This document shows positions 34,169-42,920 of a stretch of DNA of 64,000 nt, piece by piece. Within the stretch, counting starts at the first letter, position 1. The number at the start of each line of letters is the position of its first letter. Location: positions 744,001 to 808,000 of the forward strand of contig NZ_JAOYFC010000001.1 in the NCBI RefSeq assembly GCF_025802015.1. The letters are read 5' to 3'. The DNA comes from Falsihalocynthiibacter halioticoli (GTDB lineage Bacteria; Pseudomonadota; Alphaproteobacteria; Rhodobacterales; Rhodobacteraceae). Both the position numbers and the translations under genes were made by a program. The notes beneath the pieces are model-generated. The model was not told the origin of the DNA. It searched no databases and saw only the letters and a program-made list of their open reading frames with translations.

Positions 34169-34316
34169 CCCGGTCTTTGTTGGCCGGGATACTTGTTTTT
34201 TGGTGTTTGTGACCCCCGCGAGGGGATGTCTGTCGCCCAATGGAGTTCTCCGGCGGGAAAGGAAAGCACCTTTCATAGCCTGCACCTCGGTGTGGGAAAC
34301 CTGAAAGGATCCAGCC
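34169..34316 (+). promoter_or_regulatory. Structured rpsD mRNA leader with competing hairpins over the ribosome-binding site
   Basis: Three segments can pair in two exclusive ways: GAAAGG (34257-34262), CCTTTC (34269-34274) and GAAAGG (34303-34308). The last contains the Shine-Dalgarno of rpsD. CCTTTCA/TGAAAGG (34269-34275 with 34302-34308) hides the ribosome-binding site; GAAAGG/CCTTTC (34257-34262 with 34269-34274) frees it. Upstream are further hairpins: CCCGG/CCGGG (34169-34188) before a T run, CCCC/GGGG near 34213-34224, and CGCC...GGAG-TT-CTCC-GGCG (34234-34255). Confidence 0.5.
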
Positions 34317-34937
34317 GTGACTAAGCGTACGTCTGCCAAGCATAAAATCGATCGCCGCATGGGCGAAAACATCTGGGGCCGCCCAAAGTCTCCAGTAAAC
34401 CGTCGTGAATATGGCCCAGGCCAGCACGGTCAGCGCCGTAAGGGTAAACTGTCCGACTTCGGTACTCAGCTCCGCGCTAAGCAAAAACTCAAAGGTTACT
34501 ATGGTGACCTGACAGAGAAGCAGTTCCGCCGCATCTATGGCGAAGCCGAGCGTGTAAAAGGCGATACTGGTGAAAACCTCATTGGTCTGCTTGAGCGCCG
34601 TCTTGACGCTGTTGTATACCGCGCGAAATTCGTGCCAACAGTATTTGCTGCACGTCAATTCGTGAACCATGGCCACGTTCTGGTGAACGGCAAGCGCGTA
34701 AACATTCCGTCCTACCGCGTTAAAGAGGGTGACGTGATCGAAGTACGTGAGCGCTCCAAGCAGCTCGCAGTTCTGATCGAAGCGACACAACTCGCAGAGC
34801 GTGACGTTCCTGACTACGTTGAAGCCGACCACAGCAAGATGAAAGCCACATTCGTGCGCACACCTTCGCTCGGCGACGTTCCATACCCAGTTATGATGGA
34901 ACCAAACCTCGTGGTGGAATTCTACGCGAAGAACTAA
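34317..34937 (+). CDS. rpsD: 30S ribosomal protein S4
   Basis: 206-residue primary 16S rRNA-binding protein that starts assembly of the small-subunit body. It begins TKRTSAKHKIDRRMGENIWGRPKSPVNRREYGPGQHGQRRKGK, the alphaproteobacterial form, and has the S4 RNA-binding domain at about 98-160 (RRLDAVVYRAKFVPTVFAARQFVNHGHVLVNGKRVNIPSYRV). The start codon is GTG at 34317, 8 bp after AAAGGA. It stands alone rather than in the alpha operon, as usual in this class. Confidence 0.97.
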   Translation: MTKRTSAKHKIDRRMGENIWGRPKSPVNRREYGPGQHGQRRKGKLSDFGTQLRAKQKLKGYYGDLTEKQFRRIYGEAERVKGDTGENLIGLLERRLDAVVYRAKFVPTVFAARQFVNHGHVLVNGKRVNIPSYRVKEGDVIEVRERSKQLAVLIEATQLAERDVPDYVEADHSKMKATFVRTPSLGDVPYPVMMEPNLVVEFYAKN

Positions 34938-34963
34938 TCTTCGCCGCACCATTGGAATTACAG

Positions 34964-34990
34964 AAGGGCTGCCATTTGGCGGCCCTTTTT
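34964..34990 (+). terminator. Rho-independent terminator of rpsD
   Basis: 10-bp stem AAGGGCTGCC / GGCGGCCCTT (one G:U pair), ATTT loop, then five T. It lies 27 bp after the rpsD stop and 9 bp before the end of the convergent Lrp gene. Confidence 0.9.
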
Positions 34991-34998
34991 GTTTGCGG

Positions 34999-35463
34999 CT
35001 AAAGTGGTAACGGTCGCCCCTCAGCAATGCTTTCCATTGCGAAATAGCTGGTGACGCTGTCCAAATCGACGCCCTCGATCAGGCGCTGGTAAACTTTGTC
35101 ATAGCTGTCCATCGACTCGGTCACGACCTTAAGCTGATAGTCATAGTCACCGCCGATGCGGTGAAAATCCACCACCTCCGGAATGGTCAGCACGTGGCTT
35201 CGAAAATCCTTGAGCCATTGCGCGGAGTGGTGCCGCGTTTTGAGCATCACGAAAACCACGAGTGACAGACCAAGCTTTCGACGATCAATCCGCGCGGTGG
35301 AACCATTGAGCACGCCGGCCTCTGTCATTGCTTGAAGGCGCCGCCAGCAGGCGTTTTGCGATAGGTTGACCCGTTCGGCCAAAGCGCGTTGCGAGAGGGA
35401 CGAATCCTTTTGCAGTTCCGCAAGGATTTTTCTGTCCATTTGATCTAAGTTTTCTGACTTCAT
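34999..35463 (-). CDS. Lrp/AsnC family transcriptional regulator
   Basis: 154 residues: N-terminal winged HTH (LDQMDRKILAELQKDSSLSQRALAERVNLSQNACWRRLQAM, residues 6-46), then the RAM ligand-binding domain (VPEVVDFHRIGGDYDYQLKVV near 95-115). Such regulators respond to amino acids. It is divergent from a class V PLP enzyme 97 bp away, which is its likely target. Confidence 0.93.
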   Translation of the reverse strand: MKSENLDQMDRKILAELQKDSSLSQRALAERVNLSQNACWRRLQAMTEAGVLNGSTARIDRRKLGLSLVVFVMLKTRHHSAQWLKDFRSHVLTIPEVVDFHRIGGDYDYQLKVVTESMDSYDKVYQRLIEGVDLDSVTSYFAMESIAEGRPLPL

Positions 35464-35468
35464 GCATT

Positions 35469-35514
35469 ATTTGACAACGAAAATGGTAGTTTTGCAATGA
35501 ACTTTGGGTCAAAT
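35469..35514. promoter_or_regulatory. Candidate Lrp-type operator region
   Basis: Perfect 7-bp inverted repeat ATTTGAC (35469-35475) and GTCAAAT (35508-35514) in AT-rich DNA between the Lrp gene and its divergent neighbour. The left arm overlaps a TTGACA -35-like element at 35471. Spacing of 32 bp (three helical turns) would suit a multimeric Lrp protein. Confidence 0.5.
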
Positions 35515-35560
35515 TTTTCAGAATTTTGGGGCAATCTATGCGCAACGCAAAGGAATACCC

Positions 35561-36988
35561 ATGTCACTGACCCAATTTCGCTCCGATATCACTGTTTCTG
35601 ACCCGCTCGCATTTTTTCGTGCCGGGCTAATTGGTGAGGGAATGATGATCCCTGGTTCAAAAGGCGATGTACCACTTATTTATGCAGATTATGTTGCCTC
35701 TGGTCGCGCTCTGAAACAGGTCGAGGAGTTTGTCGCCTCACAGGTTCTGCCCTATTACGCCAATACCCACACACAAGCGTCGTTTTGCGGCGGATATATG
35801 ACCCGACTGCGCGAGGACGCACGGGCAGAGATCGCTCGTTTGGTTGGCGCGGATGACGATTGCTCGGTGATCTTCACGGGGGCAGGGGCGACAGCGGGCT
35901 TAAACCGTTTGGTGGCACTTCTGGGTGTTAATGAAGCGGTTAAGCCTGTCGTGTTTATCGGGCCATACGAGCATCATTCCAACATTCTTCCTTGGCGTGA
36001 AAGCAAAGCGGAAGTCATTGAAATTCCCGAGGCCAAAGGCGGCGGGATCGACCTTGAGGCGCTTGAAACCGCGCTTGAGGACCATCGCGATTGCGACGTG
36101 AAAATCGGAGCGTTTTCGGCAGCGTCGAACGTTACCGGAATTCTGAGCAATCAGGACGAAACCACCAGGCTGTTGAAAACTCACGGAGCCTTGGCGGTCT
36201 GGGATTTTGCGGGGGGTGGCCCGTATATCCCGATCGATATGGGGCGGGGAGACACGGCAAAAGACGCTGTTGTAACTTCGCCCCATAAATTTCCGGGTGG
36301 TCCGGGCGCAACTGGTGTCATGATTGTGCGGAACTCTGCGACACAAAGAGAAAAGCCATGTTTGCCGGGGGGCGGCACCGTTAGCTTTGTGTCACCATGG
36401 GGGCATACGTACTCCGATAATCTTGCTGTACGCGAAGAAAGCGGAACGCCGAACGTCATTGGGGATATTCGTGCGGCGCTTGCTTTCATGGTTAAGGATG
36501 CCATTGGCGAAGAGCGGATTGCGGCGCGGGAAGCGGCGTTTGCCGAGCGCGCCATGGCAGCCTTTCAGGCTCACCCTCAAATTCAAGTGCTCGGCCACGA
36601 TACTGCTCATCGCTTGCCGATCTTTAGCTTGATGATCACCGATGTGAATGGAGCCCCTGTGCATCAGCAATTGTTTACGCGGATGCTCTCTGATCTGACG
36701 GGCATTCAAACGCGTGGCGGATGTGCATGTGCGGGGCCCTATGCGCATCGCCTTCTGGAGTTGTCGCAAGAGGAGTCTGACGAGCTCTTTGCTGATCTTC
36801 AAGCGGGAGCGGAGCTGCGCAAGCCGGGATGGGTGCGACTCAACTTTAGCTATTTGATGACGGACGAGACTGTAGATCACATCATTTCGTCGGTGCTGAA
36901 CCTTGCGGAAACCGCGCATATCGAGGCAGAAAACTATACTGCCTGTCCGAAAACGGCGCGTTTTGCACCACGGCAAACTGCCGCCTGA
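35561..36988 (+). CDS. Class V aminotransferase-fold PLP enzyme (cysteine desulfurase-like)
   Basis: 475-residue fold-type I PLP enzyme. The PLP Lys is K243 in SPHKFPGG; the conserved His pair of the family lies in GPYEHHSNILPWRE. A Cys-containing motif GGCACAGPYAH (Cys388, Cys390) sits where SufS-type desulfurases carry their active-site Cys, although the loop is not identical. The start at 35561 follows AAAGGA; an upstream ATG at 35504 lies in the operator area. Control by the divergent Lrp protein suggests amino-acid or sulfur-amino-acid catabolism rather than Fe-S assembly, and no suf or isc gene is nearby. Confidence 0.85.
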   Translation: MSLTQFRSDITVSDPLAFFRAGLIGEGMMIPGSKGDVPLIYADYVASGRALKQVEEFVASQVLPYYANTHTQASFCGGYMTRLREDARAEIARLVGADDDCSVIFTGAGATAGLNRLVALLGVNEAVKPVVFIGPYEHHSNILPWRESKAEVIEIPEAKGGGIDLEALETALEDHRDCDVKIGAFSAASNVTGILSNQDETTRLLKTHGALAVWDFAGGGPYIPIDMGRGDTAKDAVVTSPHKFPGGPGATGVMIVRNSATQREKPCLPGGGTVSFVSPWGHTYSDNLAVREESGTPNVIGDIRAALAFMVKDAIGEERIAAREAAFAERAMAAFQAHPQIQVLGHDTAHRLPIFSLMITDVNGAPVHQQLFTRMLSDLTGIQTRGGCACAGPYAHRLLELSQEESDELFADLQAGAELRKPGWVRLNFSYLMTDETVDHIISSVLNLAETAHIEAENYTACPKTARFAPRQTAA

Positions 36989-37116
36989 ACGTGACTTCCT
37001 CGCCACGGCGTGGCGCAAAGCTTGCCCAAACTGTGCAGGAAGGCTCCCTGCGTGCTTTTGCGTGTGGATTTGATTGGTAAGCCTCGCTAAAACGGCCCTA
37101 ACAAGGAGAGCCGTTC

Positions 37117-38220
37117 ATGAGCGCAGAGATCAGACCTCAACCGGGAATTTTGGAAATCGCCCTCTATGAGGGGGGGAAGTCCAAAATTGATGGGGTGAGC
37201 AATACCGTCAAGCTGTCCTCCAACGAGAACCCGTTTGGCGCATCCGAAGCAGCAAAAGAGGCCTTTTCCCGCGCTGTTCATGAGCTCCACCGCTATCCGT
37301 CCTCTGATCACGCTGAACTGCGCGCGGCCATTGCCGAGGTAAACGGGCTTAATGCATCGCGGATCATCTGCGGGGCGGGGTCGGACGAGATCATCGCATT
37401 TCTTTGTCAGGCTTACGCCGGAGCAGGCGATGAGGTGGTCTATACCGAGCACGGGTTTCTGATGTACCCCATCGGCGCTCATGCCGCAGGCGCGACGCCT
37501 GTTAAAGTGAAAGAGCGCGAGCGTGTTGCGGATGTAGATGCGATTTTGGCCGCCTGTACTGGCAAAACCAAGCTGGTGTTCCTTGCAAATCCAAACAACC
37601 CAACAGGCACGATGATCGGTCAAAGCGACCTTGCGCGCCTTGCCGAAGGTTTGCCACCACAGGCTATCCTCGTGATTGACGGGGCCTATGCGGAATATGT
37701 TGAGGGGTATGATGGCGGCGCGTCTTTGGTCGAGGCGCGCGACAATGTTGTTATGACGCGGACGTTTTCAAAGATTTACGGGCTTGGCGGATTGCGTGTT
37801 GGCTGGGGGTATGGACCACAGCATATCATCGACGTTCTCAATCGAATTCGCGGGCCGTTCAACCTTTCGTCAGCGGCAATTGCAGCCGCAGAAGCCGCCG
37901 TGCGCGACACCGACTTCGTAGAAAAATGCCGCGCGGACAACACGAAAAACCGCGCATGGCTCGCAGAAGCACTGGCTGAGCTTGGGGTTCCATCAGACAC
38001 CTCAACCGCAAACTTTGTTCTGGCGCGTCTTGCCGATGAAACCGAAGCAGATGCTTGCAATGAGTTCCTCGCCAACGAAGGCCTGATCGTACGCAAGGTT
38101 GGCTCTTATGGTTTGCCGAACTGTTTGCGGATTACGGTGGGTGATGAAGCCTCTTGCCGCCGCGTGGCCCATGCGGTTGCCCAATTCAAAGGGGCGCAAA
38201 AGACGCCTGGAAAAGAGTAA
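37117..38220 (+). CDS. hisC: Histidinol-phosphate aminotransferase
   Basis: 367-residue class II PLP aminotransferase converting imidazole-acetol phosphate to histidinol phosphate; family members also transaminate aromatic keto acids. The PLP Lys is K219 in TFSKIYGLGGLRVGWGYG; the substrate/cofactor motif NPNNPTGT lies near 161. AAGGAG precedes the ATG by 8 bp. It is 2 bp ahead of tyrA, so it may serve tyrosine/phenylalanine synthesis as well as histidine. Confidence 0.94.
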   Translation: MSAEIRPQPGILEIALYEGGKSKIDGVSNTVKLSSNENPFGASEAAKEAFSRAVHELHRYPSSDHAELRAAIAEVNGLNASRIICGAGSDEIIAFLCQAYAGAGDEVVYTEHGFLMYPIGAHAAGATPVKVKERERVADVDAILAACTGKTKLVFLANPNNPTGTMIGQSDLARLAEGLPPQAILVIDGAYAEYVEGYDGGASLVEARDNVVMTRTFSKIYGLGGLRVGWGYGPQHIIDVLNRIRGPFNLSSAAIAAAEAAVRDTDFVEKCRADNTKNRAWLAEALAELGVPSDTSTANFVLARLADETEADACNEFLANEGLIVRKVGSYGLPNCLRITVGDEASCRRVAHAVAQFKGAQKTPGKE

Positions 38221-38222
38221 AC

Positions 38223-39167
38223 ATGACCACCGATACCCCCGTACAGGCCCCGATTTACAATCGCGTCGCCCTTATAGGCTTGGGATTGATTGCATCGTCC
38301 ATGTATTGGGCGATCAAGCGTGGCGGATTGGCAAACGAAGTAACAGGCTATGCTCGTAGCACCGAAACCCGCGAGACAGCGCGGGAAATAGGGTTGTGCG
38401 ATCGGGTATGTGATACGGCGATTGAAGCCTGTGAAGATGCGGATCTTGTGGTTCTGTGTGTACCTGTTGGCGCGATGGAAAGTGTTGCGCGGGAGATAGC
38501 ACCAGCACTTAAGAAAGGCGCGACGGTAACGGATGTTGGCTCGGTCAAGAAGTCTGTGATCGAGGCTGTTGGCCCGCATATCCCCGACGGTGTTCATTTT
38601 GTTCCCGGTCATCCGCTTGCAGGAACGGAGCATTCCGGTCCGCGCTCTGGGTTTGCTGAATTGTTTGATAATCGTTGGTGCCTTTTGGTCCCTGTCGAGG
38701 GGAGCGACCCTGCGGAAGTCGCGCGGCTACGTGCGCTTTGGGAAGGGATGGGGTCCAACGTCGAGGAAATGGAAGCAGACCATCATGATTTGGTGCTTGC
38801 CGTCACGAGCCACGCGCCGCACCTCATCGCTTATACAATGGTTGGTGTTGCTGATGATCTCCGGCGCGTAACGGACAGCGAAGTTATCAAATACTCGGCT
38901 GCGGGCTTTCGTGATTTCACCCGTATTGCCGCGAGTGATCCGACGATGTGGCGCGATGTGTTCCTGACCAACAAAGAGGCGACACTCGAAATTCTGGGTC
39001 GCTTCACGGAGGAGCTTTTTGCGCTGCAACGTGCGATCCGAACCGGTGATGGCGAGCATCTTCAAGACTATTTCACCCGCACCCGTGCAATTCGTCGCGG
39101 TATCATCGAGGCGGGGCAGGATACCGATGCGCCTGATTTCGGGCGGATCAAGAAAGACGCCACATGA
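38223..39167 (+). CDS. tyrA: Prephenate/arogenate dehydrogenase
   Basis: 314 residues. NAD-binding start YNRVALIGLGLIASSMYWAIKRGG, then GSVKKSVIEAVGPH near 105 and the catalytic His region FVPGHPLAGTEHSGP at about 122-136. It oxidatively decarboxylates prephenate or arogenate toward tyrosine. The start at 38223 directly follows the hisC stop; the longer open frame upstream overlaps hisC. It overlaps the extensin-like gene by 4 bp. Confidence 0.94.
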   Translation: MTTDTPVQAPIYNRVALIGLGLIASSMYWAIKRGGLANEVTGYARSTETRETAREIGLCDRVCDTAIEACEDADLVVLCVPVGAMESVAREIAPALKKGATVTDVGSVKKSVIEAVGPHIPDGVHFVPGHPLAGTEHSGPRSGFAELFDNRWCLLVPVEGSDPAEVARLRALWEGMGSNVEEMEADHHDLVLAVTSHAPHLIAYTMVGVADDLRRVTDSEVIKYSAAGFRDFTRIAASDPTMWRDVFLTNKEATLEILGRFTEELFALQRAIRTGDGEHLQDYFTRTRAIRRGIIEAGQDTDAPDFGRIKKDAT

Positions 39168-40096
39168 TCCGCCTTTGCACCATAGCCCTTGCGCTCTGTC
39201 TCGGGGCTGAGGTGCAGGCCAACGCGCCGCAAACATCGCTTTTACCGGTTGCGCGACCGATCGATGTAAGGACCCAACCCGAACCGATTCAGCGGGTTTC
39301 ACTCGTTCCTGTCTATTATAACGCCAAGATACGCCCCGCACCGCGCCCAGTTTCGCACGGGGGCAAGCCATACGTGAAAATCGCAGCGGCGGCCCCAGTT
39401 CCAGCGGCGAGTGTCCCCGTTAAGCTGGTGACATCGCAACAAGCTGTGCGCCTCTCGCTGCGCCCTTTGCCTCGGCCAGCAAATGTACCCCGTGCATTAA
39501 GCGGCGGCGCGCCCGCAGAAATAGCCAAGACTGCTGCCGTTAAAGTCCCTGAGCCGATCCCGACGAGCAAAAAGGGCTCGATCTGTGGCGTGCGCCAAAT
39601 CCGAGGGCAAAAAGTTTCGGCAATCCCGGGGCGGATTAGGGGCTGTGGCGTTGGTAACCCCGTGCGTGTGACCTCTGTAGCAGGAGTGGCGCTCTCGCGT
39701 CCTGCGCTCATGGATTGTAACACGGCCAAGGCGTTGAATACTTGGGTGGCGGACGGAGTGGTTCCAACTATCGGGCGGCTTGGCGGTGGCGTGAAACGTA
39801 TTAATGTCGTTGCGCACTATGCTTGCCGTACGCGCAACAACAAGAAGGGCGCGAAAATTTCGGAGCATGGCAAGGGCAAGGCCGTGGACGTCTCGGGTAT
39901 TACGCTTAACAACGGGGTTGAAATAGCTGTGTTGAAAGGCTGGAACTCCAAGGCACAGGGCAAGCTCCTGCGCGCGATGCATCGCGAAGCCTGTGGCCCC
40001 TTTGGCACCGTACTTGGCCCCAACTCAGACCGGTATCACCGCGATCATTTCCACTTTGACACCGCGAGCTACCGAAGTGGTCCCTACTGCAAATAG
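39164..40096 (+). CDS. Extensin-like C-terminal domain protein (secreted)
   Basis: 310 residues: signal peptide (cleavage near QANA, about residue 20), a Pro/Ala/Arg-rich linker to about residue 140, then the extensin-like domain with four or more Cys. The domain shows SEHGKGKAVDVSG and DRYHRDHFHFD, the His/Asp arrangement of M15-type zinc peptidases, so a role in cell-wall peptide cleavage is plausible but unproven. It overlaps tyrA by 4 bp and the convergent DUF2125 gene by 13 bp. Confidence 0.88.
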   Translation: MIRLCTIALALCLGAEVQANAPQTSLLPVARPIDVRTQPEPIQRVSLVPVYYNAKIRPAPRPVSHGGKPYVKIAAAAPVPAASVPVKLVTSQQAVRLSLRPLPRPANVPRALSGGAPAEIAKTAAVKVPEPIPTSKKGSICGVRQIRGQKVSAIPGRIRGCGVGNPVRVTSVAGVALSRPALMDCNTAKALNTWVADGVVPTIGRLGGGVKRINVVAHYACRTRNNKKGAKISEHGKGKAVDVSGITLNNGVEIAVLKGWNSKAQGKLLRAMHREACGPFGTVLGPNSDRYHRDHFHFDTASYRSGPYCK

Positions 40097-41052
40097 AGCT
40101 GGAGCGGCGGTAGATACCCAAGTGTGACAAAGCCAAACTTGATCGTACCCTGCGTTACGGTCAGAGGAGCTGTGAAATCTGTTTCGGGGCTCTCTGTGCT
40201 GGCAAGATTTGTCAGGATATCGCGCAGTGGCTCTTCGAATTCCGGATCAAGCAGCCCGCGCGCTTTTGCTTCATCATAGAGCGGTTGCCAGTTTTGCGCG
40301 GTGATCAAGAGAGTGCCGTCGGCATAGCCGAGGGAATCCAGGGTGAGGTCTCCCTCAAACCGCAGCAGGCTTGTACCCATCTCTAGCTCCGCTTTGTGCA
40401 GAGTAAGCGAGGTTGGGTTTACTTGCGTGGCATAGGAAATCGGCGCGTCAAACCCGAGCGTGGCGTCAGCGAATATTTCCTGAATCGCCAGAGGCGCTTG
40501 GTTTGGCGCTCTTAGATCAACGCCGTTAAGGCGCAGACCGATGTGGTGGTCAAAACTGTCTTGAACCTGTTCGGACGCAAGCGAAACACTTGCAGCCGTA
40601 AGGTCTCCTTGCGCGTCGCTTGCGATCTTTACGCTCTCACCTGACAACTGGAAGCGGTCAAGCGCGAGGCTCTTATTGGCCTCGACAACAAGGCTCGCGC
40701 GCAACCGCTCGGTGCCTATGTTGTAGGTCGTTCCGTCAAACCTAAACTCCTGCTCGTTCGGCCAAACCGCGATGAGGTGGTTTGGGCGATAGCTAAGGGC
40801 GAAAAGCTGGAAGAATGGCGCTTTCCACGCAATCCGCTGGTCAGGCGTGGCGGCGTCAATATTCTCGATCGTTGTGTCAAATCGGCTTGGGAAGCCGCGC
40901 GTATTGAGGTTGGAATATTCAAATGTCGCGCCGTCTTCGCGCGCCTGCTCGATCAGCTTGGCGGCGTTGCTTTCTACCGCCGAGGAACCGACAAACCAAT
41001 ATCCGCCCCACAACACAAATAGTGCTATCACCAACCCCACCAAAAACCGCAT
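40084..41052 (-). CDS. DUF2125 family membrane-anchored protein
   Basis: 322 residues with one N-terminal transmembrane segment (MRFLVGLVIALFVLWGGYWFVGS) and a large beta-rich periplasmic part (AREDGATFEYSNLNTRGFPSRFDTTIENI near 42-70) matching DUF2125. A GGAAAGG ribosome-binding site supports ATG 41052; another ATG lies 15 bp upstream. The function of the family is unknown. Converges with the extensin gene and diverges from the ChaC-like gene. Confidence 0.85.
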   Translation of the reverse strand: MRFLVGLVIALFVLWGGYWFVGSSAVESNAAKLIEQAREDGATFEYSNLNTRGFPSRFDTTIENIDAATPDQRIAWKAPFFQLFALSYRPNHLIAVWPNEQEFRFDGTTYNIGTERLRASLVVEANKSLALDRFQLSGESVKIASDAQGDLTAASVSLASEQVQDSFDHHIGLRLNGVDLRAPNQAPLAIQEIFADATLGFDAPISYATQVNPTSLTLHKAELEMGTSLLRFEGDLTLDSLGYADGTLLITAQNWQPLYDEAKARGLLDPEFEEPLRDILTNLASTESPETDFTAPLTVTQGTIKFGFVTLGYLPPLQLYLQ

Positions 41053-41115
41053 CTCTAACCTTTCCATCGCTGCGCCCCTGTTGTTTATAGAGAGGGTCAG
41101 GAAAGGACCAGTCAA

Positions 41116-41655
41116 ATGACAGACACGCCACTGTGGGTTTTCGGGTATGGATCGCTGATTTGGCGGCCGGGGTTTGAGTTCCGCTCGAAACAAATCGCGC
41201 GGCTGTCTGGGTATCGGCGCAGTTTTTGCATGCGGTCGATCCACTATCGTGGCACGGCAGAGCAGCCAGGTCTTGTCCTCGCGCTTGATCGGGAAGAGGG
41301 CGCCCATTGCGATGGGATCGGCTTTGAAATTGCCCCCGAACAGGCTGATCAAACGCTCGAGTACCTGCGCGAACGCGAACTGATTTCCTATGCCTATAAC
41401 GAGGCCACGCTGCCGCTTGATCTCGAGGATGGGCGGCAGGTTATGGCCGTGACATTCGTGATGAATCCTGAACACGATCAATACTGTGGCCGCCTCTCGC
41501 TCGAGGAGCAGGCCGAGATCATCGCGCGTGCCGAAGGTACCTTTGGCCCGAACGTGGATTACCTCGAAAACACGACCTCCCATTTGCGCGAATTGGGGAT
41601 TGAAGACCCCGAACTGATCCGCCTCCGCGAATACACCCGAAAAATTCTCTCCTAA
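41116..41655 (+). CDS. Gamma-glutamylcyclotransferase, ChaC-like
   Basis: 179 residues. Substrate-loop motif VFGYGSLIWRPGFEF at residues 9-23 and the catalytic Glu in the YLRERELISYAY region near residue 86. ChaC enzymes split glutathione to 5-oxoproline and Cys-Gly. AGGAAAGGA precedes the ATG by 8 bp. Stands alone between DUF2125 and the proton-channel pair. Confidence 0.9.
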   Translation: MTDTPLWVFGYGSLIWRPGFEFRSKQIARLSGYRRSFCMRSIHYRGTAEQPGLVLALDREEGAHCDGIGFEIAPEQADQTLEYLRERELISYAYNEATLPLDLEDGRQVMAVTFVMNPEHDQYCGRLSLEEQAEIIARAEGTFGPNVDYLENTTSHLRELGIEDPELIRLREYTRKILS

Positions 41656-41678
41656 GGCGCGCTTCTCGCATTTAAACA

Positions 41679-41707
41679 TTGGCTTAGCTGTCCCATCGGC
41701 CTATGTT
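41679..41707 (+). promoter_or_regulatory. Candidate promoter of the MotA/MotB-like pair
   Basis: TTGGCT and TATGTT separated by 17 bp, predicting a short leader of about 20 nt before the first start codon. Confidence 0.5.
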
Positions 41708-41731
41708 ACCCACAACAAAAACAGCGCCAGG

Positions 41732-42919
41732 ATGTCCAAAATGGACTTTGCGGAACGCGAGGCCGAGCCCGAATTTTCAAAACCTATCCGCCAGATTACG
41801 ATCATGCTTATCGTGCTGGGGCTTTTGGCTGCGGGGGCTTGGGTTGCCCTACCGCGGATTTTGCCGTTGTTTGTGGCCAATATTTGGCTTAATGGCTTTA
41901 TTTGCCTTGTGTTTGTTTTTGGGGTGCTCGCCTGTTTCTGGCAAGTGTTACAGCTCTTTAGTTCGGTGAACTGGATCGTTGGCTTTGCGTCCAACCGCAT
42001 CGGCCACGAGCTTGTTACCGCACCGCGTCTTTTGGCTCCTCTGGCTGCCCTCCTGCGATCACGCGGGGCGCGGATGCAGATCAGTTCCTCCTCGGCCAGT
42101 TCGATTCTGGATTCGGTCGCGACGCGGATTGATGAGGCGCGGGATATCACGCGTTATATCGTTAACTTGCTGATTTTCCTTGGCCTTCTCGGAACTTTCT
42201 ACGGCCTCGCCACAACTGTTCCGGCTGTTGTTGAAACCATCCGATCACTAGCGCCCCAAGAAGGCGAAACCGGCGTCGCGGTATTCGAGAAGCTGATGGC
42301 TGGCCTTGAGGCGCAGCTTGGCGGTATGGGAACGGCCTTCTCCAGCTCGCTCTTGGGGCTTGCCGGCTCGCTGGTTGTTGGCCTTTTGGAGCTTTTTGCG
42401 GGCCATGGTCAGAACCGTTTTTACCGCGAGTTGGAAGAGTGGCTCTCCACGATTACGCGTCTCGGCTTTTCCTCTGGCGAAAGTGAAGGGCATAGCGAAT
42501 CCGGCCAGATGGTGGCGGTGCTTGACCATATGGCCGAGCAGATGGAAGCGATGCAAACCATGTTCACACAGTCGGATGTATCGCGTTCGATGGTGGATGA
42601 GCGGCTTGGCAACCTCGTTCTTGCAGTTGAAAACCTAACTCAGACCATAAGCCAAGGGCCGGAAACGACTGCGTTGCAACGCGTCGCCGAAGGGCAGGAA
42701 CGTTTGATTGAAACGCTCCAGAGCCGTGCTGGCGCAGCGGACACAGGCAATGTCGATGCGGAGAGCCGGATGCGGCTGCGGTCTATCGACGTGCAACTCC
42801 TTCGGATTCTCGAAGAGATTTCGGCGGGTCGTCAGGAATCGATCACCGATCTGCGCACGGATATCGCAGGGCTAACCAACATCATCCGCCAAGCAACCCA
42901 AACAGATCCGCAGGGCTGA
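41732..42919 (+). CDS. MotA/TolQ/ExbB-like proton-channel protein
   Basis: 395 residues. Two N-terminal transmembrane segments (about 20-40 and 50-78), a cytoplasmic loop, then the channel pair: IVNLLIFLGLLGTFYGLATTVPAVVETI (about 143-170) and MGTAFSSSLLGLAGSLVVGLLELF (about 194-217), the latter matching the MotA/ExbB core. A cytoplasmic helical tail of about 170 residues follows (220-395). A second ATG at residue 4 has a better-placed AGGA. One base separates it from the MotB-like gene. It should supply proton-driven torque or pull to its partner; what it acts on is unknown. Confidence 0.87.
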   Translation: MSKMDFAEREAEPEFSKPIRQITIMLIVLGLLAAGAWVALPRILPLFVANIWLNGFICLVFVFGVLACFWQVLQLFSSVNWIVGFASNRIGHELVTAPRLLAPLAALLRSRGARMQISSSSASSILDSVATRIDEARDITRYIVNLLIFLGLLGTFYGLATTVPAVVETIRSLAPQEGETGVAVFEKLMAGLEAQLGGMGTAFSSSLLGLAGSLVVGLLELFAGHGQNRFYRELEEWLSTITRLGFSSGESEGHSESGQMVAVLDHMAEQMEAMQTMFTQSDVSRSMVDERLGNLVLAVENLTQTISQGPETTALQRVAEGQERLIETLQSRAGAADTGNVDAESRMRLRSIDVQLLRILEEISAGRQESITDLRTDIAGLTNIIRQATQTDPQG

Positions 42920-42920
42920 C

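Noticed and set aside
37050..37116. Terminator between the class V PLP enzyme and hisC
   Set aside because: Only a 5-bp GCAGG/CCTGC stem near 37038-37054 without a T run; too weak.
40084..41679. Extended 531-residue version of the DUF2125 protein
   Set aside because: The extra N-terminal part is antisense to the ChaC-like gene; the membrane anchor and ribosome-binding site place the start at 41052.
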